From: Neurospora tetrasperma FGSC 2508
Taxonomy: Eukaryota > Ascomycota > Sordariomycetes > Sordariales > Sordariaceae
Direction of reading: 5' to 3'
NCBI RefSeq assembly: GCF_000213175.1
Contig: NW_009799103.1
Span: 3,731,884-3,795,883 of the forward strand
Length of the DNA stretch: 64,000 bases
The notes below the pieces were generated by a model. The model did no database searches. It was not told the origin of the DNA and was given only the letters and a program-made list of their open reading frames with translations. The translations under genes and the position numbers were made by a program. This document shows, one piece after another, positions 22,258 through 33,765 of the stretch (the first letter of the stretch is position 1; each line of letters opens with the position of its first letter).

Positions 22258-23855
22258 CTAGACCTTCTCCTCCTCCGGGAACCGCTCCGTAATCTTGACC
22301 CACAAGTCGGACTGGAAGCACATGTTGACATTGAATTCATGCCACGGGCTCTTGGGCTCCACGAGCTGGAGATCGAAGCGACGGAAGAACTAGGGCAAAG
22401 AGTGGTCAGTATCGGACCGCAGAAGGGGGTGTACTGGCACTTGCTTACCTCGAAAAACACCTTGCTCAACTCCATCAGTGCCACAGGCTTGCCCAAACAC
22501 GCCCACCTGCCATAGCCAAACACCATCTCGGTGGTCTGCTGCATCTCCAGCCGCTTGGCCGGCTCGGCATTCAGCCATCTCTCGGGGCGGAAAACATCGA
22601 CATCGTCACCAAAAACATCTCTTCTTCTGATCAGGCCGCCAAAGTTGTGGCCGACGCGAGTGCCCTCGGGAATGAATATGCCGTTGATGAAGTCTCCGCC
22701 CTTGGGTGGTGACTTCATGCATAACCCGGAGAAAGGTGCTTGCATGCGCAGTCCTTCATAGACGCATGCCTGCAAGTACTCCAAGTGCTTCGCCTCTTCG
22801 GCTCTGATCGGGCTCGAAATCTTTCCCTCCCTAACAGCCCTGTCAATCTCCTCCAGCAACCGCACATATGCCTTCTTGCTCGTCGCCAAATGGAACAAGG
22901 TCGACCTGACCGCCACTGCCGTCGTGTCGCTGCCCGCTAAAATTTGGAACAGGACCTCGACCTCGCACGCCTGCTGCTCAATGCCATGCCTAACAAAGCT
23001 CCCCAACATGTCTTTGCGATCCTCCGCCTTTTCGCCAAACCTTTTCGCCACCATCTCCCTCGCCATGCCCATGACCCTCCCCATACCGTTCGCATCACTA
23101 TGCTTCGGCCCAAACCACTGCAAGAACCACTTGGACAAAAAGATCTTTTGCAGCAGCGGGAGTTCCGCCATCAGGCCATTGGGCGGGACCGCCTTCCTGA
23201 CCGTGCTCGTCCACTCAAACTGGTCCGAGTCCGTCTTCAGCCAGCCGAACTCCTTCCCGTACGCGATACGCGTGATCACGTCCAAAGTGAAGAACTGCGT
23301 CACCTTGGCCAGGTCCATCCTCTTCAAGACGCCCCGCTCGTCATCAGATATGTAGCGCGACTTGATATACTGAATCAGCGTGCCGACTACCTCGTCGATA
23401 TCGCTTTCCAAACCCGGGTTCTCGCGCCCGCTATACCCGAAAGATAAGCGCGCCTTGAACAAGTCGTGTGTCTTTGTGTCAGGCTCATCAAACAGCGAGC
23501 CACCGCGCGGGTCAAGCGTCATGGCGCGGTACCAGTTTGATCGGCCCCAGGCGGAGCGGGCGCCGTTCATGTGCCGGATGACGGCCGGGTCATCGGTGAT
23601 GAGGTCTGTAGAGCCGATGCGCACGAGAGGAGATTGATATTGCTGGTTGAGGCGGCTGTAGCCGTCGCCGTGGTGGCCCGAGAACAACACTTTCAGCATA
23701 AACAGGGGGGAGAAGGAGGCAAAGAAGGGGCCCGGGAAGTGGGAGAGGCGCCGGTAGGCAATGATGGTGGAAACCAAGACGTAGGTCACGAGAGAGGCGG
23801 CCAAAATGGGTAGGGCGTAGGGCCCTTGGGCGAGGGAAAGGAGTTCTTGGAGCAT
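22258..23855 (-). CDS. Cytochrome P450 monooxygenase, membrane-anchored
   Basis: Two exons (23855-22449 and 22389-22258) give 512 residues. The N-terminus carries a hydrophobic anchor (LPILAASLVTYVLVSTII) followed by the proline-rich hinge HFPGPFFASFSP. The I-helix oxygen-activation motif is ILAGSDTTAVA near 301, the K-helix ExxR is EGLR near 366, and the heme loop FGYGRWACLGKP, with the thiolate Cys near 452, is intact. The 59-nt intron follows VFFE; the last exon reads FFRRFDLQLVEPKSPW and ends PEEEKV. Reading through the intron would give a nonsense basic tail, so the spliced form is preferred. It is a microsomal hydroxylase of unknown substrate. The nearest gene on its 5' side (25.8 kb) is another P450, but the two differ widely and are not recent duplicates. 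Confidence 0.93.
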
Positions 23856-25155
23856 TTTGGCAATGGCAGTGCTTTCCGAGAGGAGCCAAACTGCAAGAAG
23901 AGACTGCTACGGAACTGGAGCTGGGACTTGAGCACTATCGGCGTCGCACGCTCGACTTTATACATTATCCCATGGTCCACTACTACAAACGTAAGTGGAA
24001 GTCACATCCTTGCCAATTTTTTTGCTGGGAACCCTAACGTTCCAGTGCACTTGTGTCCTCCAGGTTTCCACGCATTAAGAACCGCCACATGCTACACGGC
24101 GAGGATTAAATAATCCAGAATGCGACTTCAGTCTGCATGTTTAGTAAACAAAAAAGAATCGGTGGGGGTGAAATGATGCCGGTTGAAGAAAGAATCGACG
24201 ACAGACAGTTCTCGGCATTTGTTCCGTGGCCGTTGTGGCGTCTTCGGTAGTCATGGATGAGTGTGACCCTTGCTGCTTTGCGTTACATCGATGCCAAAAA
24301 TATGCACGCTGAAGGGGGAAACTGAATGATTGCAACCGTGATATGTATAATGCCTGCCTCTATCCCAGGTTGAAGTACCCAGACTACAAACTATCGGTGC
24401 AGGACAGGATGGGATATTGTCTTGTGTCCATCATTGCTTCAAGTGTCGATATCAGGCCAATATTTGACCTCGGCATGACTTCCTTCCCCATGGGGATTGG
24501 TCGGTACCCCCATAGCTTACCTCCACTAACACTTCCAAGAGTAAACGTTAGACGCCAGTGAAGGCTGTCTTGGACGTAAACCTCGAACGTTTTGCCAATG
24601 TGCTTTGTAAACGCGACTATAACTACACCACGCGCATCTCAATATTCGAGGTATCATGTCAGTGCCGATGATACTGCACAGCGTCGATCTCTCTTCGAAT
24701 CTTAATATCTGCCCTGCCCTGGTAACTCAAACGCAACGTGAAAACTGTTCCTTAGCATGATCCTTACACTACACGATCGATAATAGTAAAAAGCAAAGTA
24801 CAAAGACATGCGCAGATCAGGTACCAACCGTCCTCATCATAACTTTTTTTTTCATTTTTAATCCGGGATAAAGTCATTCGTGGCTTCGCACACCACGTTT
24901 ATGCCTGACCGGAAATGCCATGGCACGAGAAGAGATACTACAAACAGAGTACCAAAGTCAAACTAGTCGTTTCCCCAGATATGCCGCCGCGCGGTGGTAC
25001 CGTTCCTCTCGTACCATACCGAGGTAATGGTCCCTCCCCCCTTCCTGCATGCAGCCAGGCAGGCAAGGCAGGATGCAACTTCCCCAACCTGTCCGTGAAC
25101 CGAAAACCCCAAATTCACAAAGAACAAAAGCAAAAGATAAAAAAAAGACGAAAAT
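23856..25155. other. Spacer upstream of the first P450
   Basis: No gene recognised. Moderately AT-rich, with short simple runs (24845-24860). Confidence 0.5.
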
Positions 25156-25268
25156 GTGTCCCGCCAGGAGTCGAACCTGGACCCTACTGCACACAGAAAG
25201 CCTTCGAAATGACCTTTGAAGTTAAATTTATTGCACTGCCCGTCTACGACCTAGGCCACTGCTCGGGC
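25156..25268 (-). pseudogene. tRNA-like locus, probably a degenerate or chimeric tRNA gene with an intron-like insert
   Basis: Seen on the minus strand: a perfect T arm with B box (CCAGG, loop TTCGACT, CCTGG, at 25164-25180), an A-box-like TGGCCTAGGTCG with a GCC/GGC D stem, a possible anticodon stem GTGCA/TGTGC enclosing about 36 nt, and T runs right after the 3' end (TTTTCGTCTTTTTTTT), as for RNA polymerase III termination. Against a working tRNA: the 3' acceptor strand CGGGACA does not pair with the 5' side (CGAGCAG or CAGCCCG), and no clean 7-nt anticodon loop emerges. It may be a tRNA pseudogene or a join of two tRNA halves. Amino acid not assigned. Confidence 0.4.
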
Positions 25269-25817
25269 TGCGTAGTGTAGGTAGGGTGATGGCCGCTTCC
25301 AGGACGAGAAAATAACTACGGACGGTTGGTTATATACCTTTGTTTGAGTCGAGGTAAGTTTTGGTTTTGGTGCTGGGAAGGATATTAGGTTGAGTGCTTG
25401 GTATTATAGAGGGAGGTATCCAGATGTGCATCGCAGGTTGCCTCGTTAATTTGTCAATAGAGGTAAGTAGGTAGGCAGGTAGGTACGTTTTTCGTCATGA
25501 AGCATTCCCCTTTGTTATATGCGCAGAGGTATTGAGTCGGAGGTATATTGAGGAGGTGATCGATGCTTTGGATAGGTACCTAGTCATCGCGCACGTCACC
25601 ATCAATCATCCACAGCAATCTCCAACACCATTGCATCGCCGTCACCTTTTCAACCTAGGTAGGTCTAGGGTAGGTATCCAACAGCCATCATCACCACAAT
25701 TATCACCACCATCACCGACTTCACATTCTATAGGTAATCAGTAGAGTAGAGTACGCTCCATTCCCCTCATATCTCCTCCTCCAGTACTCCTCTATATCGA
25801 TACATGACCCTCTCGAT
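25269..25817. other. Spacer downstream of the second P450
   Basis: AGGTAGGTAGGCAGGTAGGT repeats near 25464-25485 and a CCTAGGTAGGTCTAGG copy near 25655-25670. No gene recognised. Confidence 0.5.
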
Positions 25818-28115
25818 TTATCCATCTGCACTACTCCCCAGGTAATCCCCATCCCTCTCCAAAACCCTCACCTTCACCCCCGTCAACATACTCATAAAAT
25901 ACCTCTCCATGTTTTCTTCGTCTGGCATGTGTGTGACTTCGACCCGAAACTCCGCTACTAATCGCGGTATTACTTTCCAGACTATTAGCTCGGCTAGATG
26001 GCGGCCGGGACAGGTGCGTGCGCCGCCGCCGTAGGTGAGGTTTAGGTGGAGAATTTCGCGGAGTCTTTTCTTTTCGTCTTCGTTTTTGGTGTCGGTGTCG
26101 TTTTGGGTTTCGGTTTCGGTTTCGTTTTGTTCTGTTGCGAATGTGGATGCGGCGCCGGACCCTGACGGGGATCTGGGCGCGGGTGCGGGATCGGGCTCGG
26201 AGTCGATATCGTTGACATTGTTGACATCGCAGCCGGCATCCGAGTTGGAGCCGGCGTTTGATGATGATGAGACGGGGTGATGGGACATTTCCGAACTGGC
26301 TGGAACTGAAGCCGCCGACGACAACCACCGACTCGGATTATACACGTCCGCATCCTCCCCAAAAATGTCCGGGTTCCGATGCAGCGCCACAGGATTACAC
26401 CCCACCGTCGTCCCCTCGGGGACCCAGTGTCCATGCAGCATTACCCCTCCACCCTGCCCCCGCGGAACAGTCCTCGAAAGACTCATGGCGATGACAGGAT
26501 GTAATCTCTGCGCCTCTTTGATGGCCGCTAGAGTATAAGGCAACTGTCTAGCCGTGGTATCAAACGGCACCGTCCCACCACCCCGAAGATGGGAACCAAC
26601 TTCCTCAGCGACTCTTGCTTGAACGGCCGCGTGTGTCCCAATCATAGCCATACAAGCCGTCAAAGCCGAACAAAGCGTCTCGTGTCCCGCGCCAAAGTTG
26701 GTCATTGCCATTCTGCGCAGGTACGTCTCGGTGAACTGCTCCGGCTTGGATTGATGCAGTCTTATCAGATCTTCCAGCAAATCCTGTTTCCCTTTATCTT
26801 CCTCCTTCTTACCCTTACCAGGTTTATTCTTGCTGCTCGGTTTCTTCACCACCTTCACATCTTCACTCATCCACAGCAGCGCAGCCATCGACACCCGTCT
26901 CGACACCTTCTGATAAACAGCCGTGAAGAACGGCTTGAACCCTTTCGGTGTAGCGAACGTGACACCCCAAGTATTAGACCACCACCTAGCCACTCCTTTT
27001 CCCACCTTTGCGCCCATTCCGAAAGGACCCCCCTCCATAAGCGAAAGGATCGTAATTCCCGGAAACAGGCCAAATACCGACTTGCGCTTCCATCCCAAAT
27101 ATCCCTGGGTACTTGTCCCGCCGTCGGACTTGTCGCGGATGTACCCTGGTGACCAACTGAGGACTACGGCGCCGAGACACTCGACGGCGATGATGTGCAT
27201 CCATTCTTTGAGATCGACTTCTTGGCCTTGGAGGGTGCGCAGTTGGGCGATGGCGCGATCTAAGACGGCGTCGATTTGGGGTTCGAATTTCTTGAGGGAG
27301 GAGAGTTGGTAGAGCGGGCCGATGAGACGGCGTTGGAGGCGGTAGCGGGGGAGGTGGCGCTCGGAGAGGAGGTCGAGGGTGTCGGGGTGGTGCTGCTGTA
27401 ATTGGAGACTGGGAAAGGGGAACTTGAAGGGGGAAAATTTGAGGGAAAGGGTGGGTTTGGTGAGGAGGGTTGAGACTGCGTGCGTTGGGTTAGACTTGCA
27501 ACTTGTGGGATTGGGAAAAAGGGGGGCAAGCAAGTGAGGGAGGGGGAAGAATCTAGAAGGAGGGAATGAACGTACGGTAAAAATCCGATTTCTCAAATCC
27601 ACTCCCAGCACCTATTGAATCCCATTAGCATCATGTCATAGTCCACTCAGTGAGTGCACATCTCATCCACTGAAAGGGAGAAGGAACCTACTATAAATAG
27701 TCTTAAACGCCTCCTTACTATCAAACCAAAGTTCATTAGGACCAACTCTCACCACGGGTCCATAGCGCTTATGTAGACTTTTGCCCAACAGGTACATGCG
27801 ACCGTTGCGAGCATGATAAGCGTGCCAGATATTGGAAAGGGCAGCTAAACGAGGCCCGGGAACGCTGGCGAGGGGATGGAGATAGAGTCGGTATACTGCG
27901 ATGGCGAGGATGACAACAACGATGACAAAAAGAAGCGATGTAGTTGCTTTTAGGAGTAGTGATGTAACTCTTCTGAGAAGTGGTGTGGCTGTCTTGAGTA
28001 GTGAGACTAAAGTCGTGAGGACGTCTTGCAGTGTTGGTAAGGACATGGTGGTGAGTGAGGATGGGAGACTGGCGTTGAAAGTACAGCAGGGGCATAACAC
28101 AATTAGTAGGGACAT
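25818..28115 (-). CDS. Cytochrome P450 with a long low-complexity insert before the heme loop
   Basis: Three exons (28115-27692, 27611-27576, 27475-25818) give 705 residues from the first ATG; a second in-frame Met (MSLPTLQDVL, 28046) is an alternative start. A hydrophobic anchor (LLFVIVVVILAIAVYRLYL) precedes SVPGPRLA. Then come RYGPVVRVGPNELWF, a 12-codon middle exon (GSGFEKSDFY), LLSERHLPRYRLQRRLIGP, the I-helix NFGAGHETLCS near 411, EAQR as ExxR near 470, YNPSRW near 531 and the heme loop YGGGARTCPGRHLA near 631. About 80 residues between YNPSRW and the heme loop are Ser-, Asp-, Glu-, Thr- and Asn-rich, where most P450s have a short link, which explains the unusual length. The first heme-loop residue is Tyr rather than Phe; the Cys ligand is intact. 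Substrate unknown. Confidence 0.88.
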
Positions 28116-28624
28116 GTTTGTTTGTTGTTAATGCGGAGAGGCAGATGGCTGGTCGCTTGTAGCCTCCGTACTGTCAGATCAGTCTCGCGCAGTCCTTGAA
28201 ATGAGCGATAGCGCTTTTGTATAATGAAGAAAGTCCAATATGTCAATGCTTCTTCAGCCGGCGTCCATCATGTTTCTCGTCGTGGTGGTCGAGAGGCAGC
28301 AGTGTTGTTATGTTGTTGCCTAGCTTGGAGTGATGGATAACATCATGAAATAGAAATTTTGCTGAAACAGAAACATTGACGGCGACGAATTTTGGATACG
28401 CTCCAGCTGCTTCAGGGTTAGGGCTAGGTATGCAATGTTAAGCATAGGGGCGACAAATGTCTGACACTGTCTGTCATCCAAAAAGAATGTAAATGGAATC
28501 ATGTATTGAATCTCATGTATTAGAGTAGCCTGCCTTGTGAACGTAGTAAATCATCATCACAACATAATCAGTCATTACTTAGATCCCCTCCTTTCCCCTC
28601 GAAGTATCTCCACGAAGTATCGGT
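28116..28624. other. Spacer between the AIF-like gene and the second P450
   Basis: AT-rich and non-coding; it includes the P450 promoter. No motif recognised. Confidence 0.5.
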
Positions 28625-30495
28625 TTACTGAGGAGGACCGAGGCTGAGGATATCCAATCCATCCTTCAGCTGCGACTTGGTCGGCATCTTGTTGAGCTGC
28701 ATCATCTGGGCACACTGAGCCATGGCGGGATCCTTGCCCATACTTGCCATGGCCACAACCGTCTCTCCCTTGGTGTAATAAGCCACCCACTTGCCCTGGT
28801 CAGGCTCGCCCTGGAGAACAAGGTCATCCCATCCGTGGTTCGAATTTCCGCAGTACCGAAGCTGTGCACCAAGCGCGCTCCAGAACACCGGGGTGAAGAA
28901 CTCGGGCTTCAGGTTGGGGTGCACGATATGGTTGGCCACTGTACGGCCAGCGTTCTGGGCGACGTTGTAATGCTCAATGCGGACGTACTTGCCGTCACCA
29001 CCGGGGCCATGGTAGGGGTAGGAGGCAATGTCGCCAATGGCGTACACATCCTTGAGTCCAACCACCGAAAAGCTCTCGTCGACCTTCAAGCTGCCGTCAT
29101 CCTCAAGGCGGACCACGCTGTTTTCCTTGAGGTACTCGGTAGCTGGCGAAACGCCGACGCCCAGAATGACCATGTCGGCATCAAGCTTGGTTCCGTCCTT
29201 GAGATGGACTGAACCAACCTTGGACGGGTCGGCTGCTGATGGCTCGGCCTTGTCGACGCCGGCCGACATGTAGAACTTGACACCCTTGGACTCAATGTTC
29301 TTCCTGACAATGGCGCCCACGCGCTCCCCTAGCACGCGCTCCAATGGTTCCTTTTCCATTCCGATAATTGCCACATCATTTCCGTCAGACGTGCAAGCAG
29401 CGATCTCCATGCCGATAAAGGAAGAGCCGATAATGACAATCTTCTTGCCCTTCTTCTCGCCAATCGCCTCTTTGATGTTCTTGGCGTCGTGGACATTGCG
29501 CAGAGTGAAGATGTTGCCCAAGACCTGGAAGCCTTGAAGAGGCAGGAGCTTGGGGGTGCCGCCAGTGGCAAGGACCAGTCTAGAGTAAGGGAGTTGTTGA
29601 CCGGACTTAGTCTTGACTGTCTTGCCCCCAAAATCGACACCGACTACCTCGTCCTGGACAAAGTCAATGTCTCCGGTCTTGAACCATTCGGCATCGCGCC
29701 ATTGTAGCTTGTTGAGATCGGTCATGAGCGTCTTGCTGAGCTTGGGGCGGTCAATGGGCAAGTAGCCCTCGTTGGTGACGACGGTGATGGGGCCGGAGAA
29801 GCCTAGCTCACGCAATCCTTCCACGGCGCCGAGAGCACCGGAACCACCACCGACAACAACCACTCTGTCGGATAGAGGAGCTCCGGCAACCTTGCACTTG
29901 ATCTTGGGCTTGCGATGGCCGGCCTTGATGGTCTCGGCATCACCCGTGATGTAGACGGCGCCGTCGCGTTCGGTGGCCTTGAAGACAGGGAGAGCATCGA
30001 GGGCAGGGGCGTTTTCAATATCGCCCGTCGTGGTGTTGAAGCAGGCTCCGTGCCAGGGGCAAGTCAGCTTTCCGTTGTGGCCCAGGACACCCTTGGCCAA
30101 GGGGGCACTACAATCGCATTAGTGAGACGGATTCCTTCCAGTCGCATGCCGCAAGTTACATACCCGTAGTGAGTGCATCGAGGGCCAATGGCCTGGGTCT
30201 TGCCGGCGGCGTTGAGAAGGAGGACCTTTGCATCCAAACCCTCAACCTCGACCTCCTGCTTCTCGCCGGGTTGGAGGTTGAGAGAGGTAATGCCCTTGAG
30301 CTTGTATTCTTGCGCCATTGTGAAGTGGGGTGTCGACGAGTATAGACGTGTTGTTCTTGTTGTTGTTGTTGTTGTTGGAGTGCGTAGGAGAAGAGAGAAT
30401 CGAGTCGAGAGGACTTGTCGCTGGCAGGCTGATGAGAGGGGTCGAGAGAGGGGTAGAGAGTGGGAGAGACGCGGCAGTGCAATCATGGATGTCAT
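28625..30495 (-). CDS. Rieske-type AIF-like NAD(P)H oxidoreductase, mitochondrial
   Basis: Two exons (30495-30164, 30107-28625) give 604 residues. The start is the ATG of MTSMIALPRLSH; the frame further up begins only at a GTG. Residues 1-55 are Arg/Ser/Leu-rich without acids up to RLYSSTPHF, a classic mitochondrial presequence containing a Thr run. The Rieske 2Fe-2S site follows: CTHYGAPLAKG near 106 and CPWHGACF near 127, both Cys-x-His and Cys-x2-His pairs intact. Then the FAD fold (VVVVGGGSGALGAVEGL near 190), the NAD fold (IVIIGSSFIGMEIA near 331) and the second FAD motif in DVYAIGDIASYP. The order Rieske-FAD-NAD matches the AIFM3 (AIF-like) family, linked to redox balance and cell death; Neurospora annotation may call it a rubredoxin-NAD reductase. 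The intron splits HYG from APLAKG. Confidence 0.92.
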
Positions 30496-31319
30496 CCGAT
30501 GGCTGCAGTGGTCACAACTGGAATTCGATTGTTCCGTCGTGTACACAGCAGAGAGTGGGGGAAGGTATTGAAGAGAGGGATGGAGGGGTCATGGTGAAGA
30601 AGAAGAGGGTTCAGATAGTGACTGGGAGGTACTTACCTACGATGGGAGATGGGACTGGACGGGATCATTGATGTCACGGTAATCAAGAAACCATGATTGG
30701 TGAGCTCGCACTTGTGCGGTCCAGTTGCTGTGTGCCATCAACACTCACAATGGACAGAAGTGGGATGAAGTAGCAGTGGTGGGCTAACAGGAGGTACTTG
30801 AAGATGCACCTTGATGGCCACTTGCGATCTAGAGCGAGAGGGTGCAACTGTGACAGATCTGGCAGCTTAAAATCTATGATGACTTGAAATAACATAGGTA
30901 TTCATCACTGAGTCCACCTGAGGTCTAGTTAATTAGACCTCAAAACCTTGAATGAAGTGGCATATCAACATCAAAGGGAGTGATGCTTGGAAACCAATGT
31001 TCCAGGGAATGGGCCTGCTTGATGTACCAATTGATAGAAGCTAGAGATAGCTCCCGCTTCTATGCGGGGAGTGCCTGTCATGTCGATGCCGTCATTGCAG
31101 TGGGTACTTACCTACCTCTAGCACTATCGAAGCAATCTGATTGGTTCAATTCGATTCTGTCAACACGAACGCGGCAGCTTCCATTTTCCATTTTCGACAA
31201 GCAACTGACTGCTCCACGAATTCCCCTCTTCCTTCCAACGTTTACCTCGACAAAACACCATGGCACTCCTCACTCCGGTCCTCTACTCCGGCTCCCTACG
31301 CTACACTAATCAACAGCCA
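30496..31319. other. Spacer between the acyl-CoA ligase and AIF-like genes
   Basis: AIF-like promoter and ligase 3' region. It contains GAGGTCTAGTTAATTAGACCTC, an inverted repeat centred near 30932. No gene recognised. Confidence 0.45.
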
Positions 31320-33232
31320 TCACAACTTGCTCCCCTTGTCTATCCTCTTGGCCAACTGCCGCAACTCCTTGCGCAGAATTTTCCCACTCGGACTCTTGGG
31401 TATGGCATCAATAAACACCACGCCTCCTCTTAGTTTCTTGTGGTTGGCCACTTTGCTGGCAACCCAATCCACAATCTCCTCGGCCGTGAGAGTCGCATCG
31501 CCAGCCACGACATACGCCCTATTCCACCCACCACATTAGCTTCCAATATCCGGTATCATGTTCGACTGACTCCTTTGACGAGACACTCACCGAGGAACTT
31601 CAGTCTCTTCACCGTCCACACCAATCACTGCCGCATCCGCAATCTTGGCGTGACTGACCAACAAGGCCTCCAGCTCGGCCGGTGCTACCTGGAGCCCCTT
31701 GTACTTGATGAGTTCCTGCGACTTCTGTTAGTCATCCATGTTGTCCATTAACCCAAAGTCACACCAGCAAACCACCATCATCTCTTACCTTCTTTCGATC
31801 GACGATGTAAAACTTGCCGTCTTTAAAGAGCCCAATGTCGCCAGTGCAGAACCACCCATCTACAAAGGCCTCCTTGTTGGCTGCGTCGTTCATATAATAC
31901 CCCTTGGTCACATTGGGCCCCTTGACCCAAAGCTCGCCCGCTTGGCCTGGTTCCACATCCTTGCCATCGTCGTCAACAATCCGCGCCCGGCCATTCATCA
32001 CCAGCATCGACACACTCCCCGTTTCGTCGTCGATCCCCCGCGGCATGGTTGTCATGGCGCCCGTCGTCTCGCTCAAACCCCATGTTTGCGTCAGATGTGC
32101 CTTGCCTTTTCCAAGCTTCTTCCGCGCTGCCAGTTGGAGCTCCTTTCCCATGGGAGCTGCCCCCGCCACAGCCCACTCCACCGAGTCAAACTGATCGGTC
32201 ACCAGAGGGCTTTTGGCAATGGCCAGGTATATCGGTGGTACCGAGACGAGCGTCGTGATCTGGTATTTCTTGCTGTACTCGAGGAACTTGACAAGGTTGA
32301 AGCGCGGCATCCAGTACAAGGTGCCGCCCACATAGAAGCTGTTGACAAAGTAGCCCTGCACTCCCGCAATGTGGGCCGCCGGCAAGTGGGCGATGGTCCG
32401 GTAGTCCGCCGACATATCCCGTCCCCTTGCCTTCTCATACTCTCGAGCCGGATCAAGCACAAGACATGCCTGGCTTACCATGTTGGTGTGCGAGAGCCTG
32501 CACATTTTAGGCAAGCCAGTGGTCCCGCTCGAGAAGAGAATGCAGATTATGCTATTTTCAAGGGCTTTCGTGTCCGTGATACGTTGCCACTCCAACGTTT
32601 CGGTTGAGATGGGAATGGGTGTTGATTGTTCCAAGTTGGTGAGTTCGAGGTTCGGCTGTGATCCCAAAACAAGGACTCGGGAGCCAGGAATGTTGGCCAG
32701 CTTCGCCGCGGCTGCAGCAACTTCCTTGGTGTCTTCGTTACACAGGACGAGCTTTGCCCCGATCTGCTTGATCTGCCCAGCGAGCTCGGTAGCCGTGGAT
32801 GCCGGACTTGATGCCGAGAAGATAGCGCCCGCCGCGATGGTCGAATAGAACAGACAGGGCAAGAGGAAGTGCCCTGACGAAATACACAACACCACATCTT
32901 TTTCCGGCCCGTCTTGACCAATGCCGTACCGTTGACGAAGGGTATAAGCCAGCCGCTTGACCAAGTGCCGAAGCTGGGCTTTACTAACTGCCTTGCTGGG
33001 ATCGACAGCGTCGGCGTGGACCACCGTGTCCTCCTTCGCTCCGCATGCCGTTGAGTCTGCAAAAGCATCAGTAAAGTTCAAATGCCAATGTTGACAACGG
33101 CTCCTTGGCCATCCCCCACGAAGCGGGTACGTTACCAAAAAGGAGAGACAACAGGTCAAGCTGTGGAAAGTCTCGCTGCTGCGATGCCTTGTAAATGATG
33201 CCGGAAGACGTTTTCTCCACGATGGTCGACAT
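31320..33232 (-). CDS. Acyl-CoA synthetase / 4-coumarate-CoA-ligase-like, peroxisomal (ends SKL)
   Basis: Four exons (33232-33136, 33056-31789, 31715-31591, 31518-31320) give 562 residues. It is an adenylate-forming enzyme activating a carboxylic acid with ATP and CoA. The AMP-binding P-loop is [12 protein letters not shown] near 203. Next come [26 protein letters not shown] and [13 protein letters not shown], then [23 protein letters not shown] with the hinge, [17 protein letters not shown] and the catalytic Lys in [14 protein letters not shown]. The last three residues, SKL, are the canonical peroxisomal signal. The usual KG after the P-loop is KM here (LPKMCRLSH), a small departure. The family includes 4-coumarate, phenylacetate and Pcs60-type ligases; the exact acid is unknown. 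All flanking genes are on the same strand. Confidence 0.92.
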
Positions 33233-33765
33233 GATGTTTATGATTCTGTCACTGTACAAGTGAAAACTACAAAGGCAAACCTTGTGTTAGCTCTCAAAAC
33301 CCAGTCTCGCAAGAAGCAGCATCTTATACCTGAAGGACGTTCGTTAGCGCCTGGCCTTACCCGCTTGGACACCGCAAGAACAGAAAGGAGGTCGCCGGCC
33401 GGCCATGTGTCTAACTCGAACGCTTTGCCGTTTTCGATAAAAGGGCGTTCCTTGGACGACTTGAACAGAGCTTATCGATCATTGAGGCGGCGAATGAGAG
33501 CTCATCCCAGCAATCTCTTTCCCCGCAAACCGGGGGGACAGCACGAGCATTTTCAGCAAACCTCGGCACTTTCGGATTGACGTCAAGGATTCCCTTTCGT
33601 TCTTTCGCTACACTACATATCTATGACACTACGTACAACTTATGTCCGAGACATGGGTGGTTATTTGTATCGCAGCTGCAATGCCGGAGGCCGATAATGC
33701 CGGAGGCTGACCGCCCTTGATCGTCGCCCGAATACCTCGGCACTCCACTATCGACTACATGCCGT
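33233..33765. other. Spacer between the lyase and the acyl-CoA ligase
   Basis: Ligase promoter and lyase 3' region. No gene recognised. Confidence 0.5.

Noticed and set aside
22216-23813. Several long plus-strand open frames opposite the first P450
   Set aside because: They are antisense shadows: the minus strand carries all P450 motifs and a spliced end.
31738-32607. A 289-codon plus-strand open frame
   Set aside because: Antisense to the acyl-CoA ligase, without motif.
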